NCBI GenBank assembly: GCA_009703545.1
Contig: WLFX01000015.1
Span: 1-12,061, forward strand
Reading direction: 5' to 3'
Origin: Actinomycetota bacterium
GTDB lineage: Bacteria > Actinomycetota > Actinomycetes > Actinomycetales > Microbacteriaceae
DNA length: 12,061 nucleotides
Shown here one piece after another: positions 1-7,078 of the stretch. How positions within the stretch are numbered: position 1 is the stretch's first letter; the number at the start of each line of letters is the position of its first letter. The notes under the pieces were generated by a model. That model worked only from the letters and a program-made list of their open reading frames with translations, ran no database searches and was not told the DNA's origin. Made by a program: the position numbers and the translations under genes.

Positions 1-2053
1 AAACCTCGCGCTGGACCTTGAACAAGTCGGAGGGGTAACGGATGTGCGCGAGCAGGTCAGCGCTCATCTCGCTCGCCGGCTGGAGTGTGTCGGGGAAAAT
101 CTTTGCCCAGGTTGACAACACCGGATCCGTCTCGTCCCATGCGTAAATCATGACCTTGCCGTCATACGCGTCAACGGTGGCTTTGACCGAGTTGCGCATG
201 TAGTTTGCCGGACCACTCGGTACGGTCGATCCAGCGGTGTACGTGTCGAGAATCGCGGTCGAAATGTCAACCGGGGTCGAATAGGGGTAGTTGCTGCTCG
301 TGGTGTAGCCATCGACAATCCACACGACTCGTCCGTCGACAACAGCAGGGTACGGATCGTTGTCAAGCGTCAAATAGGGCGCAACCTTGTTGACGCGAAC
401 CAGAGGGTGTCGGTCGTACAAAATCTGTGAGTCATTAGATATCGCGTCCGACAGCAGCAGCTGTTCGGACTGGAAGTGCATCGCGTAAATCAACCGAGTG
501 AAGATGCTGTCTAACTTGGGGCCGCCGTCACCTTCGAAGGTGTATTTCGCGTTTCCCGCCTCGGACTCGGAGGATGCCGATGGGTAGTCGAGTTCGAGTG
601 ACCCGTCCGCACCTTGTGCGCCGACAATCGAGTAGGGCGGCGATGACTCACCGAAATAGATTCGGGGTTCGTACGCACCGAGCGCGCCCGACACGGGAAT
701 CCCCGATTCGAGGAATGTCGGCTGGCCGTCGGCGTTGCGTTCGTTTCCGTAGGCGGCGACGATTCCATAACCGTGCGTATACACGACGTGGTCGTTGTAC
801 CACGAGGTCGACGATTGGCCGCTGAGGTCAAGTTCTCGGAGGGCAAGAACCGTGTCCTGCATCGTGCCATCAATCTGGTATCGATCGACATCGAGGTGCG
901 CGGGAAACCGGTAATACTGGCGGAATTGTTCGAGCTGCGCAAACGCATCCGACACGAGTCCAGGGTCAATGATGCGAATGTGTGCGGTAGTTTCGGCGTC
1001 GGCGCGAAGGGCTCCCGGTTCCGCCGTCGTCGTCGCGTCGTAGACAACTTCGTTGACCTTGTCCAAACCGAAGCCGGCACGCGTTCCATCAATGTTGCGC
1101 TGGATGTATTGGGCTTCCAGGGTCCGTGCGCTGGGGTCAACCTGGAATCTCTGCACAATCCACGGGTAAACGCCACCGATGACTATCGAGGCAACGATGA
1201 GCATCGCCCCGCCGAGGATGGGAAGACGCCATCGTCCGATGAACGCGGTCACGACAAAGAACAGAGCAACGATCACGGCAATACCCGCGAGAATCTGGTG
1301 GCCGGGGATCGTTGCGGTGGCCTCCGTGAATCCCGCTCCCGTGGCGAGGAAGCCCTCCGAGGGCGACACCAGAGTGTTGTACTGGTTAATCCACAGGTTT
1401 GCGGCCTGCACCAACACGTACAGTGCGCCAAGAATGGCAATCTGGGCGCGAAACGGCTTCGAGACAATGACCTCACGGGTCGCCGAAATGCGGACACCGC
1501 CGTAGATGAAACCAGCTGCCGCGCCTGCGAGTAGGGAAACCAGAAGCGCGCTCTCTACTTGCCCAACGACAAACTGATACATCGGAAGGTCGTATACGTA
1601 GAAGGACACGTCGAAACCGAACTGCGGGTCGGTCTGTCCAAACGGAGTCTTATTGAGCCACTGCAGAACGATGGGCCAATTGCTCGCCGCCGCAATCCCG
1701 GCAAAAACACCAACGACCAGGGGCCCGAGGTGCATGATGAGTTTGCGAATCGGTTCAACGGCGAGACGGTAACGCTCCGCGCCTTCCGACAACCGAACCG
1801 TCAGCGGTCGGGTGCGGTACGCGATGTTCAAGCTCAGCCACAGCGGAACGGCCATGAGGAAAAAGGCGGAAACACCGATAATTCCCAGTGCGATCCACTG
1901 GGTAAACAAAACAGAAGTGAACCCTGCCTGGTCGTACCAGAGCACATCGACCCACACGGTGGCGAAGGACACAAAAGCCGCAACGAGCGCGAAAACAATG
2001 CCAATCGTAACGATGAGAGGGGAACGCTGACGAGGCGAAGAGGGAACTGTCAC
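1..2053 (-). CDS. UPF0182 family multi-pass membrane protein (3' end off window)
   Basis: The frame is open from a GTG at 2053-2051 to the left edge, giving 684 complete codons. UPF0182 proteins are usually about 900-1000 residues, so roughly the last quarter to third is missing. The start is set by a strong Shine-Dalgarno (AAAGGAG) 8 nt upstream. The N-terminal ~300 residues hold about seven hydrophobic segments (near 13-33, 53-75, 103-125, 160-185, 205-225, 252-272, 280-300). A long, mostly hydrophilic region follows, rich in Tyr, Asp and Ser, and the visible end reads RYPSDLFKVQREV, which I recognise as a UPF0182 block. The family is widespread in actinobacteria and has no established biochemical function; a membrane location with a large soluble domain, probably extracytoplasmic, is inferred. 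It lies 48 bp downstream of the PDZ protease gene on the same strand, so co-transcription is plausible. The locus corresponds to Rv3193c by synteny. Confidence 0.9.
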   Translation of the reverse strand, partial: MTVPSSPRQRSPLIVTIGIVFALVAAFVSFATVWVDVLWYDQAGFTSVLFTQWIALGIIGVSAFFLMAVPLWLSLNIAYRTRPLTVRLSEGAERYRLAVEPIRKLIMHLGPLVVGVFAGIAAASNWPIVLQWLNKTPFGQTDPQFGFDVSFYVYDLPMYQFVVGQVESALLVSLLAGAAAGFIYGGVRISATREVIVSKPFRAQIAILGALYVLVQAANLWINQYNTLVSPSEGFLATGAGFTEATATIPGHQILAGIAVIVALFFVVTAFIGRWRLPILGGAMLIVASIVIGGVYPWIVQRFQVDPSARTLEAQYIQRNIDGTRAGFGLDKVNEVVYDATTTAEPGALRADAETTAHIRIIDPGLVSDAFAQLEQFRQYYRFPAHLDVDRYQIDGTMQDTVLALRELDLSGQSSTSWYNDHVVYTHGYGIVAAYGNERNADGQPTFLESGIPVSGALGAYEPRIYFGESSPPYSIVGAQGADGSLELDYPSASSESEAGNAKYTFEGDGGPKLDSIFTRLIYAMHFQSEQLLLSDAISNDSQILYDRHPLVRVNKVAPYLTLDNDPYPAVVDGRVVWIVDGYTTSSNYPYSTPVDISTAILDTYTAGSTVPSGPANYMRNSVKATVDAYDGKVMIYAWDETDPVLSTWAKIFPDTLQPASEMSADLLAHIRYPSDLFKVQREV

Positions 2054-2061
2054 GAGATGAA

Positions 2062-2068
2062 CTCCTTT
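2062..2068 (-). promoter_or_regulatory. Ribosome binding site of the UPF0182 gene
   Basis: AAAGGAG on the minus strand lies 8 nt before the GTG at 2053. It decides the start codon. It sits inside a tiny upstream reading frame (ATG at 2072) whose TGA overlaps the GTG. Confidence 0.8.
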
Positions 2069-2101
2069 GTCATTAAAAGTCTACCCGCGAGACAGACCCC
2101 A

Positions 2102-3223
2102 TTATCCAGCGGAGCAATGCGGTAGCGCTTTCGCTCCCAATTGGGTCGAGATTGCATGAAGCGCTGCCATCGCATCATCAAGTGTCGACACCGAAACGTC
2201 GCGAAGTCCGGCAGGGATATGGCCAACCAAATCCGCGCAGTTTTCGGCCGGAACCAGCATCCACGTCGCTCCGGAACTGCGAGCGCCGAAAGCCTTTTGG
2301 ACGATGCCTCCGATCGGTCCGACCAAACCGTCCGCCGATATTTCACCGGTCCCTGCAACATTCTCTCCGCCGTTCAGCGACCCTGGAGTGATCGTATCGA
2401 TGATGCCGAGCGCGAACATCATGCCCGCGCTCGAGCCGCCGACATCGGCGAGCGAGATGTCGACCTCGAATGGGAACTGGTATTTACCGCCACAAAGGAT
2501 GCCAATCACCGGGGTTGTGCCGTCTTGTTCCGATGCGACGACGCCGACAGTCAAGTTCACCGTCGCACCATTGCGCTCGACGACCAGGTCGATCGAATTT
2601 CCGATTCCCGCTGACTTGATGACGGCTCGAAGGTCGGACACGTTGTGAATGGGGATACCGTCTGCCGTTTTGACGATGTCATCGGGCTTGACAAGTTTTT
2701 CGGCCGGATAGCCCGGAGTCGCTTCGGCCACAATGATTTCGGATTCAAACGGAATTCCCTGATTGGTGAGCGCGGCCGCAATCGCTTCCTGTTGCGAGTT
2801 GTCCATCTGAATCTTGGCGGCGTTTACCGAATCCGTCCGCGTGGTTCCCTCGGGGTACAACAGGTCCATGGGAAGCACCGCGTAATCGGGGCGCAACCAC
2901 GCCGCGGCGACCTCAAACCAGGTCGGATGAGAATCGGGTGAACCCGTGACATAAACGGTCAGCATCGAGAGCTCACCCTCGGTCGGATACGTCTCCGTCC
3001 CCGACACCGTGATGAGGGGTGTTTCTTTGCCGTCGGCATCTTTTGTGGATCCCAATGTGTTGTAAACCGGACCGGGCATCTCAATCACGTACGGAGCAGG
3101 CACCGCGGCGAGACCCAGCGCGCCAACAACACTCAGGGCGAGCAAAGCCACGCCCCAGCCCCGGCGACCCATGCGTGGTCCGCGTAGAACGGTTTCGGTC
3201 GAGGAATCAGTCACGTATTCCAC
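2102..3223 (-). CDS. Membrane-anchored PDZ and Lon-type (S16) serine protease, YlbL/DdcP-like
   Basis: A 373-residue protein. Residues 1-22 are short and basic (RGPRMGRRGW), followed by one hydrophobic segment at about 23-42, so it is probably an N-terminally anchored protein with its body outside the membrane. A PDZ domain spans about 163-228 and an S16 (Lon-type) protease domain about 235-360. The catalytic pair is visible: Ser265 in GGSSAG and Lys310 in GPIGGIVQK, at the spacing seen in Lon; no AAA+ ATPase is present. The closest studied relative I know is Bacillus subtilis YlbL/DdcP, which removes a division inhibitor during recovery from DNA damage; the substrate here is unknown. The start is GTG at 3223 with a weak GGTGA upstream; GTG at 3214 (codon 4) is an alternative. 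It is followed by the UPF0182 gene and is divergent from the DUF2342 gene across 35 bp. It corresponds to Rv3194c by synteny. Confidence 0.92.
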   Translation of the reverse strand: MEYVTDSSTETVLRGPRMGRRGWGVALLALSVVGALGLAAVPAPYVIEMPGPVYNTLGSTKDADGKETPLITVSGTETYPTEGELSMLTVYVTGSPDSHPTWFEVAAAWLRPDYAVLPMDLLYPEGTTRTDSVNAAKIQMDNSQQEAIAAALTNQGIPFESEIIVAEATPGYPAEKLVKPDDIVKTADGIPIHNVSDLRAVIKSAGIGNSIDLVVERNGATVNLTVGVVASEQDGTTPVIGILCGGKYQFPFEVDISLADVGGSSAGMMFALGIIDTITPGSLNGGENVAGTGEISADGLVGPIGGIVQKAFGARSSGATWMLVPAENCADLVGHIPAGLRDVSVSTLDDAMAALHAISTQLGAKALPHCSAG

Positions 3224-3241
3224 ACTAGGTCACCGACCGAG

Positions 3242-3251
3242 AAGGTACGGT
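3242..3251. promoter_or_regulatory. Overlapping divergent -10-like elements between the PDZ protease and DUF2342 genes
   Basis: The 35-bp divergent gap contains TACGGT on the plus strand (3246-3251), ending 7 nt before the ATG at 3259, and TACCTT on the minus strand (3247-3242), about 18 nt before the GTG at 3223. They share the central TA. Both fit the loose TANNNT pattern, but no clear -35 box was seen for either. The plus-strand position would give a leaderless or nearly leaderless transcript. Hexamers of this type occur often by chance, so this is only a candidate. Confidence 0.3.
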
Positions 3252-3258
3252 TGTTGAC

Positions 3259-4590
3259 ATGGCTGATGACGGCTCTGACGAGTTCCAGGACATGCTGCGC
3301 AAGTTCCTCGAGAGCGGCGAGCACTTCGACATCGCGGAACTCGCGAAAGCGGCTGGGCTTCCGGGCGACGCTGCTGCCATCGAAAAAATGTTGATGCAAC
3401 TGCAAGAAGCGCTGTCCCACGGTAATGAAGGAATAACCGAGCAGATGGTTCGGGACACTGCAACGAAGGTGGCGAACCAACAGGCGGTGGCGGTTAGCGC
3501 CGCGACTGTGACCGCGGCCGAGAACGCGCTCCACCTCGCGTCATTATGGTTGGACGAAGCGACCGCGATTTCTCCGCTTACGGTGAGCCCGTCGACAATG
3601 ACGCGCGGCGAGTGGGCGCGAGCCACAATTCCTGTCTGGATTCAAATCTCTGAGCCCGTCGCCCGATCGATTTCGACCGCTGGCGAGCGTGCGCTGGGTG
3701 ACACTATTCCCGAGGGCGAATCCGCGACTGCGGCTGGCGCATTTGCCGCATTAAGAAGACTCGGTGGCACATTGTTCTCGTTGCAACTCGGCCAAATCAT
3801 CGGTCAGTTGTCCGGCGAGGTACTCTCGGGCGGCGACATCGGAATTCCGCTCCTCGACGGCATTCTCGAACACGAGTTGCGCGCGGTCCTGATTCCGCAC
3901 AACATCAGCAAATTCGCCGAGGGTCTCGAAATTCCGTTGGACGACGTGATGCTGTACCTGGCCATCCGCGAGATTGCCCATGCCCGACTCTTCAAGCACT
4001 CTAAGTGGCTGAAGTTAGGACTTGTCGCCAGCATCACTGATTACGCAAATGGAATTTCGATCAACGCCGAGAGCATGCGTGCCGCGATGAGCGACATTGA
4101 TTTGTCAGACGCTGAAGCACTTCGACGGCTCGTCAGTGACGGGTCATTGATTCCGCCCAAAACGGAGGATCAGGTCATCGCACTTACCCGAATCGAAACT
4201 CTGCTTGCGTTGATCGAAGGATGGGTAGACGTCGTTGCCGACAACGCCGCCCACCGCCTACCGAGTCGAAATGCAATCGCCGAAATGGTTCGCCGGAATC
4301 GCGCCGTCGGACGACCGGGCGAAAAAGCGCTCGCTGGTCTCATCGGAATCGACGCCCGCCCTCGACGGTTGCGGGAAGCGGCATCAATGTGGCGCACACT
4401 GGATGCGGCTGTTTCCGCGGAACAACGAGACAGCGTTTGGGCTCACCCGGACGTCATGCCAACGAGCGAGGACATTGACGACCCCGCTGCTCTGATTTCG
4501 CGACTGTCGGGAAATGTCGCACCACCCGACGCCATGGACGACGCAATCCGCCGACTGATTGATGAGGACGGAACTGTGGACGGCGACTGA
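3259..4590 (+). CDS. DUF2342 family zinc metalloprotease-like protein
   Basis: A 443-residue, mostly helical protein that I assign to DUF2342 (often named zinc-dependent metalloprotease or putative hydrolase in actinobacteria). The family signature REIAHARLF is at 237-245; Glu238 and His241 occupy the ExxH part of an HExxH-like motif, with Arg237 where the first His would be. Further conserved-looking points are the GQLSGEVLSGGDIGIPLL stretch (182-199), Asp261-Tyr262, the helix ending EGWVDVV (320-326, with Glu320 as a possible third ligand) and HRLPS (332-336). No signal peptide or membrane segment is seen, so it is predicted cytoplasmic. The activity and substrate are unproven. The start is ATG at 3259; a GAAGG lies 13 nt upstream, rather far, and a TANNNT hexamer 7 nt upstream could make the transcript leaderless. 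The E1/TOMM-like gene follows after 32 bp and is probably in the same operon. It corresponds to Rv3195 by synteny. Confidence 0.88.
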   Translation: MADDGSDEFQDMLRKFLESGEHFDIAELAKAAGLPGDAAAIEKMLMQLQEALSHGNEGITEQMVRDTATKVANQQAVAVSAATVTAAENALHLASLWLDEATAISPLTVSPSTMTRGEWARATIPVWIQISEPVARSISTAGERALGDTIPEGESATAAGAFAALRRLGGTLFSLQLGQIIGQLSGEVLSGGDIGIPLLDGILEHELRAVLIPHNISKFAEGLEIPLDDVMLYLAIREIAHARLFKHSKWLKLGLVASITDYANGISINAESMRAAMSDIDLSDAEALRRLVSDGSLIPPKTEDQVIALTRIETLLALIEGWVDVVADNAAHRLPSRNAIAEMVRRNRAVGRPGEKALAGLIGIDARPRRLREAASMWRTLDAAVSAEQRDSVWAHPDVMPTSEDIDDPAALISRLSGNVAPPDAMDDAIRRLIDEDGTVDGD

Positions 4591-4608
4591 CGCCGTGTGG
4601 TGTCGTGT

Positions 4609-4613
4609 GGGAG
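4609..4613 (+). promoter_or_regulatory. Ribosome binding site choosing the GTG at 4623
   Basis: GGGAG at 4609-4613 is 9 nt before GTG 4623. The upstream in-frame GTG at 4605 has no comparable Shine-Dalgarno and actually overlaps this region, so 4623 is preferred. Confidence 0.6.
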
Positions 4614-4622
4614 CATGCCACC

Positions 4623-5390
4623 GTGTTCATTCGCATCGACCCTTCGATTCCAGTCGTCTGGCGCGACTCTGAAACGGTGCAGCTGGGTCTCGACCCGGAA
4701 TACGCGCGACTCGGCCCACTTAACTTGTCTGGCGCGCGAGGTGTCGCCGAACTGGTGCGTGGAACGAGTTTGGCGCGCCTTTCGTCGATTGTCGGTGGTG
4801 AACACACGGCCCAATCTCTCATTGATGCGTGCGGTGATGTATTTCATCGAACACCTCGGGCCACCCTGCCGCGGCTCGGCGTGGTTGGCGTCGCGCCCGC
4901 AACCGACACCATCGCGCGAACCTGGGTCGGGTCGACTCGATCGACGGTTGTCGCCGCGTCCAGTGCGGACATCGCGTCTGTGGACGTTGACTTTGTTCTG
5001 CTCGTGAGTCATTTTGTCGTTTCCCCGATAGACGTCCAGCCCTGGCTCGGCCGTGACATTGCTCACTGCGCGATTGTGTTCGGCGAATCGAGCGTCCGCG
5101 TTGGACCCGTGGTGATTCCCGGAGAAACCGCGTGCATCCGCTGTGTTGAGTTGGCTCACATCGACGGCGATCCGTCGTGGTCCGCCGTCGCCCCGCAAAT
5201 GTGGCGTCGGACGGCCGCGGCCGATTCCGTCTTTCTTGCGATCCACGCGGCAGCAGAAGCGTTGAGTATGTACCCAATGGGTGGCGGATATTCGGTTCGT
5301 GTCGACGGCGTGACATTCAATCGCGCGGTGTCACCGCATTCTCTGCACCCGAATTGCGGTTGTCGCGCTATCCCAGATGTTCCGGAATGA
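4623..5390 (+). CDS. E1/ThiF-like protein resembling TOMM leader-peptide-binding (cyclodehydratase C-type) proteins, orphan
   Basis: A 255-residue protein from GTG 4623 (261 residues if GTG 4605 is used). It opens with FIRIDPSIPVVWRDSETVQLG, the pattern of actinobacterial homologues of Rv3196. The C-terminal part carries the features of E1-like partner proteins from azol(in)e-peptide clusters: GPVVIPGETACIRC followed by a DPSW motif, then a C-terminal HPNCGC. Cys171/Cys174 and Cys245/Cys247 (numbering from 4623) would form one structural zinc site. The central part resembles a degenerate Rossmann fold: I see no GxGxxG nucleotide loop, so adenylation is unlikely and a binding role is more plausible. 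No YcaO gene or precursor peptide is visible in the window. It lies 32 bp after the DUF2342 gene, so it is probably co-transcribed with it, and its 3' end overlaps the convergent helicase gene by 23 bp. The function is unknown; the TOMM name is by resemblance only. Confidence 0.82.
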   Translation: MFIRIDPSIPVVWRDSETVQLGLDPEYARLGPLNLSGARGVAELVRGTSLARLSSIVGGEHTAQSLIDACGDVFHRTPRATLPRLGVVGVAPATDTIARTWVGSTRSTVVAASSADIASVDVDFVLLVSHFVVSPIDVQPWLGRDIAHCAIVFGESSVRVGPVVIPGETACIRCVELAHIDGDPSWSAVAPQMWRRTAAADSVFLAIHAAAEALSMYPMGGGYSVRVDGVTFNRAVSPHSLHPNCGCRAIPDVPE

Positions 5391-7026
5391 ACCGACTGCG
5401 GGTTCGCAGTGGACCGGACGCCTTCTGACGTTCAGCCCAACTCAGCGTGAGCGATCGTTCCGCCCGCGTGAACGCAACGTACGCAAGGCGACGTTCCTCC
5501 TGCATCGGCCCATCACCCATTGAGTAGGACAAAGGAAACAATCCTTCGCTCATGCCAATGACAAAGACGGTGTCCCATTCAAGCCCCTTCGCATTATGAG
5601 TCGTCGACAGGGTTACCGCGGAAACCGCAGGTTCCATCTCGTTATCGGTCCGATGTTTCAGATCTGCCGCCAAATCAATGACAGTCGCCGTCTCTGGAAG
5701 ATTTTCGGCGATCTGTGCGAGCGCCGACATGATGTTCCACGTGTGTCTCTCGACGGGATTCACTGGCGGTTTAGAAAGCCACCCAAGGTTTTCGCGCAAA
5801 ATGAGTGCCATGGTGTCCCGCGCGCGTGCGGTGGGATCAGTTTGAAGACGTCCCCGAACCAAGACGAGAGCTTGCGTGACGACAGGCTCATCAAAGAACC
5901 GACCTCCGCGAACTCGAAACGGGATTCTCATCTCGCCGAGAATCTGCTCCAACACGAGCGATTGAACGTTGATGCGATACAGCACCGCGATATCTGCGGG
6001 GTCGGTGCCCGCCTCGATTGCGGCGCGAATAGCCGTACCGATGGCCCGCGCCTCATCCTCATCCGTCGCCGACCCGATGACGCCAGGCATCGGACCGGAT
6101 TCTCGCATCGATACAAGTTCCAACGGGGAATTCGGAACCGTCGAATTAGCCAGTCGCACGATCTCAGGTGTGGACCGATAGTTGCGGTCAAGTTCGACCG
6201 TTGTCGCTCCGGGGAATTCCGATTCGAACCTGAGGAGGTGCTCGTCCGACGCGCCCGCAAATCCGAACACGGTTTGATTGGGATCGCCGACGACACACAC
6301 CTCCGAGTGAGTGCCCCGCCACGCATCCAACAACGCGCGCTGTACGGGCGAGACGTCCTGGTATTCGTCGATGACGAAGAATCGAAACTGTTCGTGAACG
6401 CGGTCAGCGACCCACTTCTCTGAATTCAACATTCCCAGCGTTGCAATGAGCGTGTCTTCGAAATCAAGATTGCGCTGATCGTCCTTGAGGTCTTCGTATT
6501 TCTGCACCAGCGCGAGAGTGGCATCCACCGACAATCCGCCGGGAAGCGGTCGATTGGGCAATGCTGCTTCATAGTCCTCCATCGACAACAGCCGAACCTT
6601 TCGCCATTCGATTTCCGCCGCGATCCCACGCAACAGTTCGTCCGTTGCCCGAATATTTAATTGCGCTGCTGCGCGCTTGAGCGTCGCCGCTTTGGAATGC
6701 AGGACTTTTGGTAAGTCTCCGCCGATGAGATCGGGCCAGAAATGCGCCAATTGCCGCATCGCCGCGGAGTGGAACGTGCGACACGCGACACCCTCAACGC
6801 CCAGTTCGCTTAGTCGGCTGCGCATTTCACCCGCGGCCTTTACCGTGAACGACAATGCGAGGACCTTTTCAGCGCTGTACACGCCGGTCTCGACGCCATA
6901 CGCAATTCGATGAGTAATCGCTCGGGTTTTTCCAGAACCAGCGCCGGCGAGGACGCGCACTGGGCCAACGAGCGCAAGCGCAACTTTGCGTTGATTTTCG
7001 TCGAGAGATTCAATGAGTGCGCTCAT
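5368..7026 (-). CDS. uvrD2: UvrD2-type superfamily 1A DNA helicase without HRDC domain
   Basis: A 552-residue ATP-dependent 3'-5' helicase of the UvrD/PcrA/Rep group. Motifs in order: Q motif near LDENQRK (8-14), Walker A GAGSGKT (28-34), motif II VIDEYQD (218-224), motif III GDPNQTVFGFAGA (247-259), motif IV NYRST (282-286), motif V STTHNAKGLEWD (474-485) and motif VI EERRLAYVAFTRAERSL (510-526). All key residues are intact. The protein ends about 25 residues after motif VI, so it lacks the HRDC domain and the tetracysteine module of mycobacterial UvrD2 (about 700 residues); only two Cys are present (82 and 244). The start is ATG 7026 because GAGAGGA lies 5 nt upstream; an upstream in-frame TTG at 7047 lacks such support. 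Name and role (repair or replication helicase) come from position next to the Rv3195/3196-like genes and adnB. It is convergent with the E1-like gene and divergent from the APH-fold gene. Confidence 0.9.
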   Translation of the reverse strand: MSALIESLDENQRKVALALVGPVRVLAGAGSGKTRAITHRIAYGVETGVYSAEKVLALSFTVKAAGEMRSRLSELGVEGVACRTFHSAAMRQLAHFWPDLIGGDLPKVLHSKAATLKRAAAQLNIRATDELLRGIAAEIEWRKVRLLSMEDYEAALPNRPLPGGLSVDATLALVQKYEDLKDDQRNLDFEDTLIATLGMLNSEKWVADRVHEQFRFFVIDEYQDVSPVQRALLDAWRGTHSEVCVVGDPNQTVFGFAGASDEHLLRFESEFPGATTVELDRNYRSTPEIVRLANSTVPNSPLELVSMRESGPMPGVIGSATDEDEARAIGTAIRAAIEAGTDPADIAVLYRINVQSLVLEQILGEMRIPFRVRGGRFFDEPVVTQALVLVRGRLQTDPTARARDTMALILRENLGWLSKPPVNPVERHTWNIMSALAQIAENLPETATVIDLAADLKHRTDNEMEPAVSAVTLSTTHNAKGLEWDTVFVIGMSEGLFPLSYSMGDGPMQEERRLAYVAFTRAERSLTLSWAERQKASGPLRTRSRFIPEHLG

Positions 7027-7031
7027 TGTGT

Positions 7032-7038
7032 TCCTCTC
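7032..7038 (-). promoter_or_regulatory. Ribosome binding site of the UvrD2-type helicase
   Basis: GAGAGGA on the minus strand is 5 nt before ATG 7026 and sets this as the start instead of the TTG at 7047. Confidence 0.75.
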
Positions 7039-7046
7039 GCGTGGCA

Positions 7047-7069
7047 AACCCGAACGGGCGCGGGTTCGG
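7047..7069. repeat. Nested short inverted repeats in the divergent helicase/APH gap
   Basis: CCGAAC (7050-7055) pairs with GTTCGG (7064-7069) around an 8-nt spacer, and AACCCG (7047-7052) pairs with CGGGTT (7061-7066), also with an 8-nt spacer. The dyads lie between the candidate promoters and the helicase ribosome binding site, where an operator or a leader hairpin could sit. The half-site resembles an actinobacterial LexA half-site, but the spacing is 8, not 4. No regulator can be named. Confidence 0.4.
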
Positions 7070-7071
7070 CT

Positions 7072-7078
7072 TAAAGTA
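7072..7078. promoter_or_regulatory. Symmetric, shared -10-like element driving divergent genes
   Basis: TTAAAGTA contains TAAAGT on the plus strand (7072-7077) and TACTTT on the minus strand (7078-7073). The plus hexamer ends exactly 6 nt before ATG 7084, so transcription would start at the A of the ATG and the APH-fold mRNA would be leaderless, which agrees with the lack of a Shine-Dalgarno there. The minus hexamer would start a helicase transcript with a leader of about 40 nt containing the nearby inverted repeats. No good -35 box is seen in either direction. Confidence 0.45.

Noticed and set aside
773..1534. Long plus-strand open frame (253 codons) opposite the UPF0182 gene
   Set aside because: Its translation is rich in Arg, Asn and Asp with no recognisable domain. 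The minus frame is a clear UPF0182 protein with membrane segments, so this is a shadow.
2075..2093. Terminator-like hairpin followed by TTTT after the PDZ protease gene (minus strand)
   Set aside because: The stem is only 4 bp (GTCT/AGAC with a 7-nt loop), too weak for an intrinsic terminator, and co-transcription with UPF0182 is equally plausible.
3254..3259. TTGACA as a -35 box at the DUF2342 start
   Set aside because: It overlaps the start codon and no -10-like hexamer lies at 16-18 nt downstream.
4443..5246. Minus-strand open frame (267 codons) across the DUF2342 and E1-like genes
   Set aside because: It spans two well-supported plus-strand genes and their gap, has biased low-complexity composition and matches no family I know.
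7027..7047. TTG at 7047 as start of the UvrD2-type helicase
   Set aside because: ATG 7026 has GAGAGGA at 5 nt, and the seven extra residues do not resemble the usual helicase N-terminus.
7050..7069. LexA/SOS box candidate CCGAAC-N8-GTTCGG
   Set aside because: The actinobacterial LexA box has the pattern TCGAAC-N4-GTTCGA. The spacer here is 8 nt and the outer bases differ, so it was kept only as a generic dyad.
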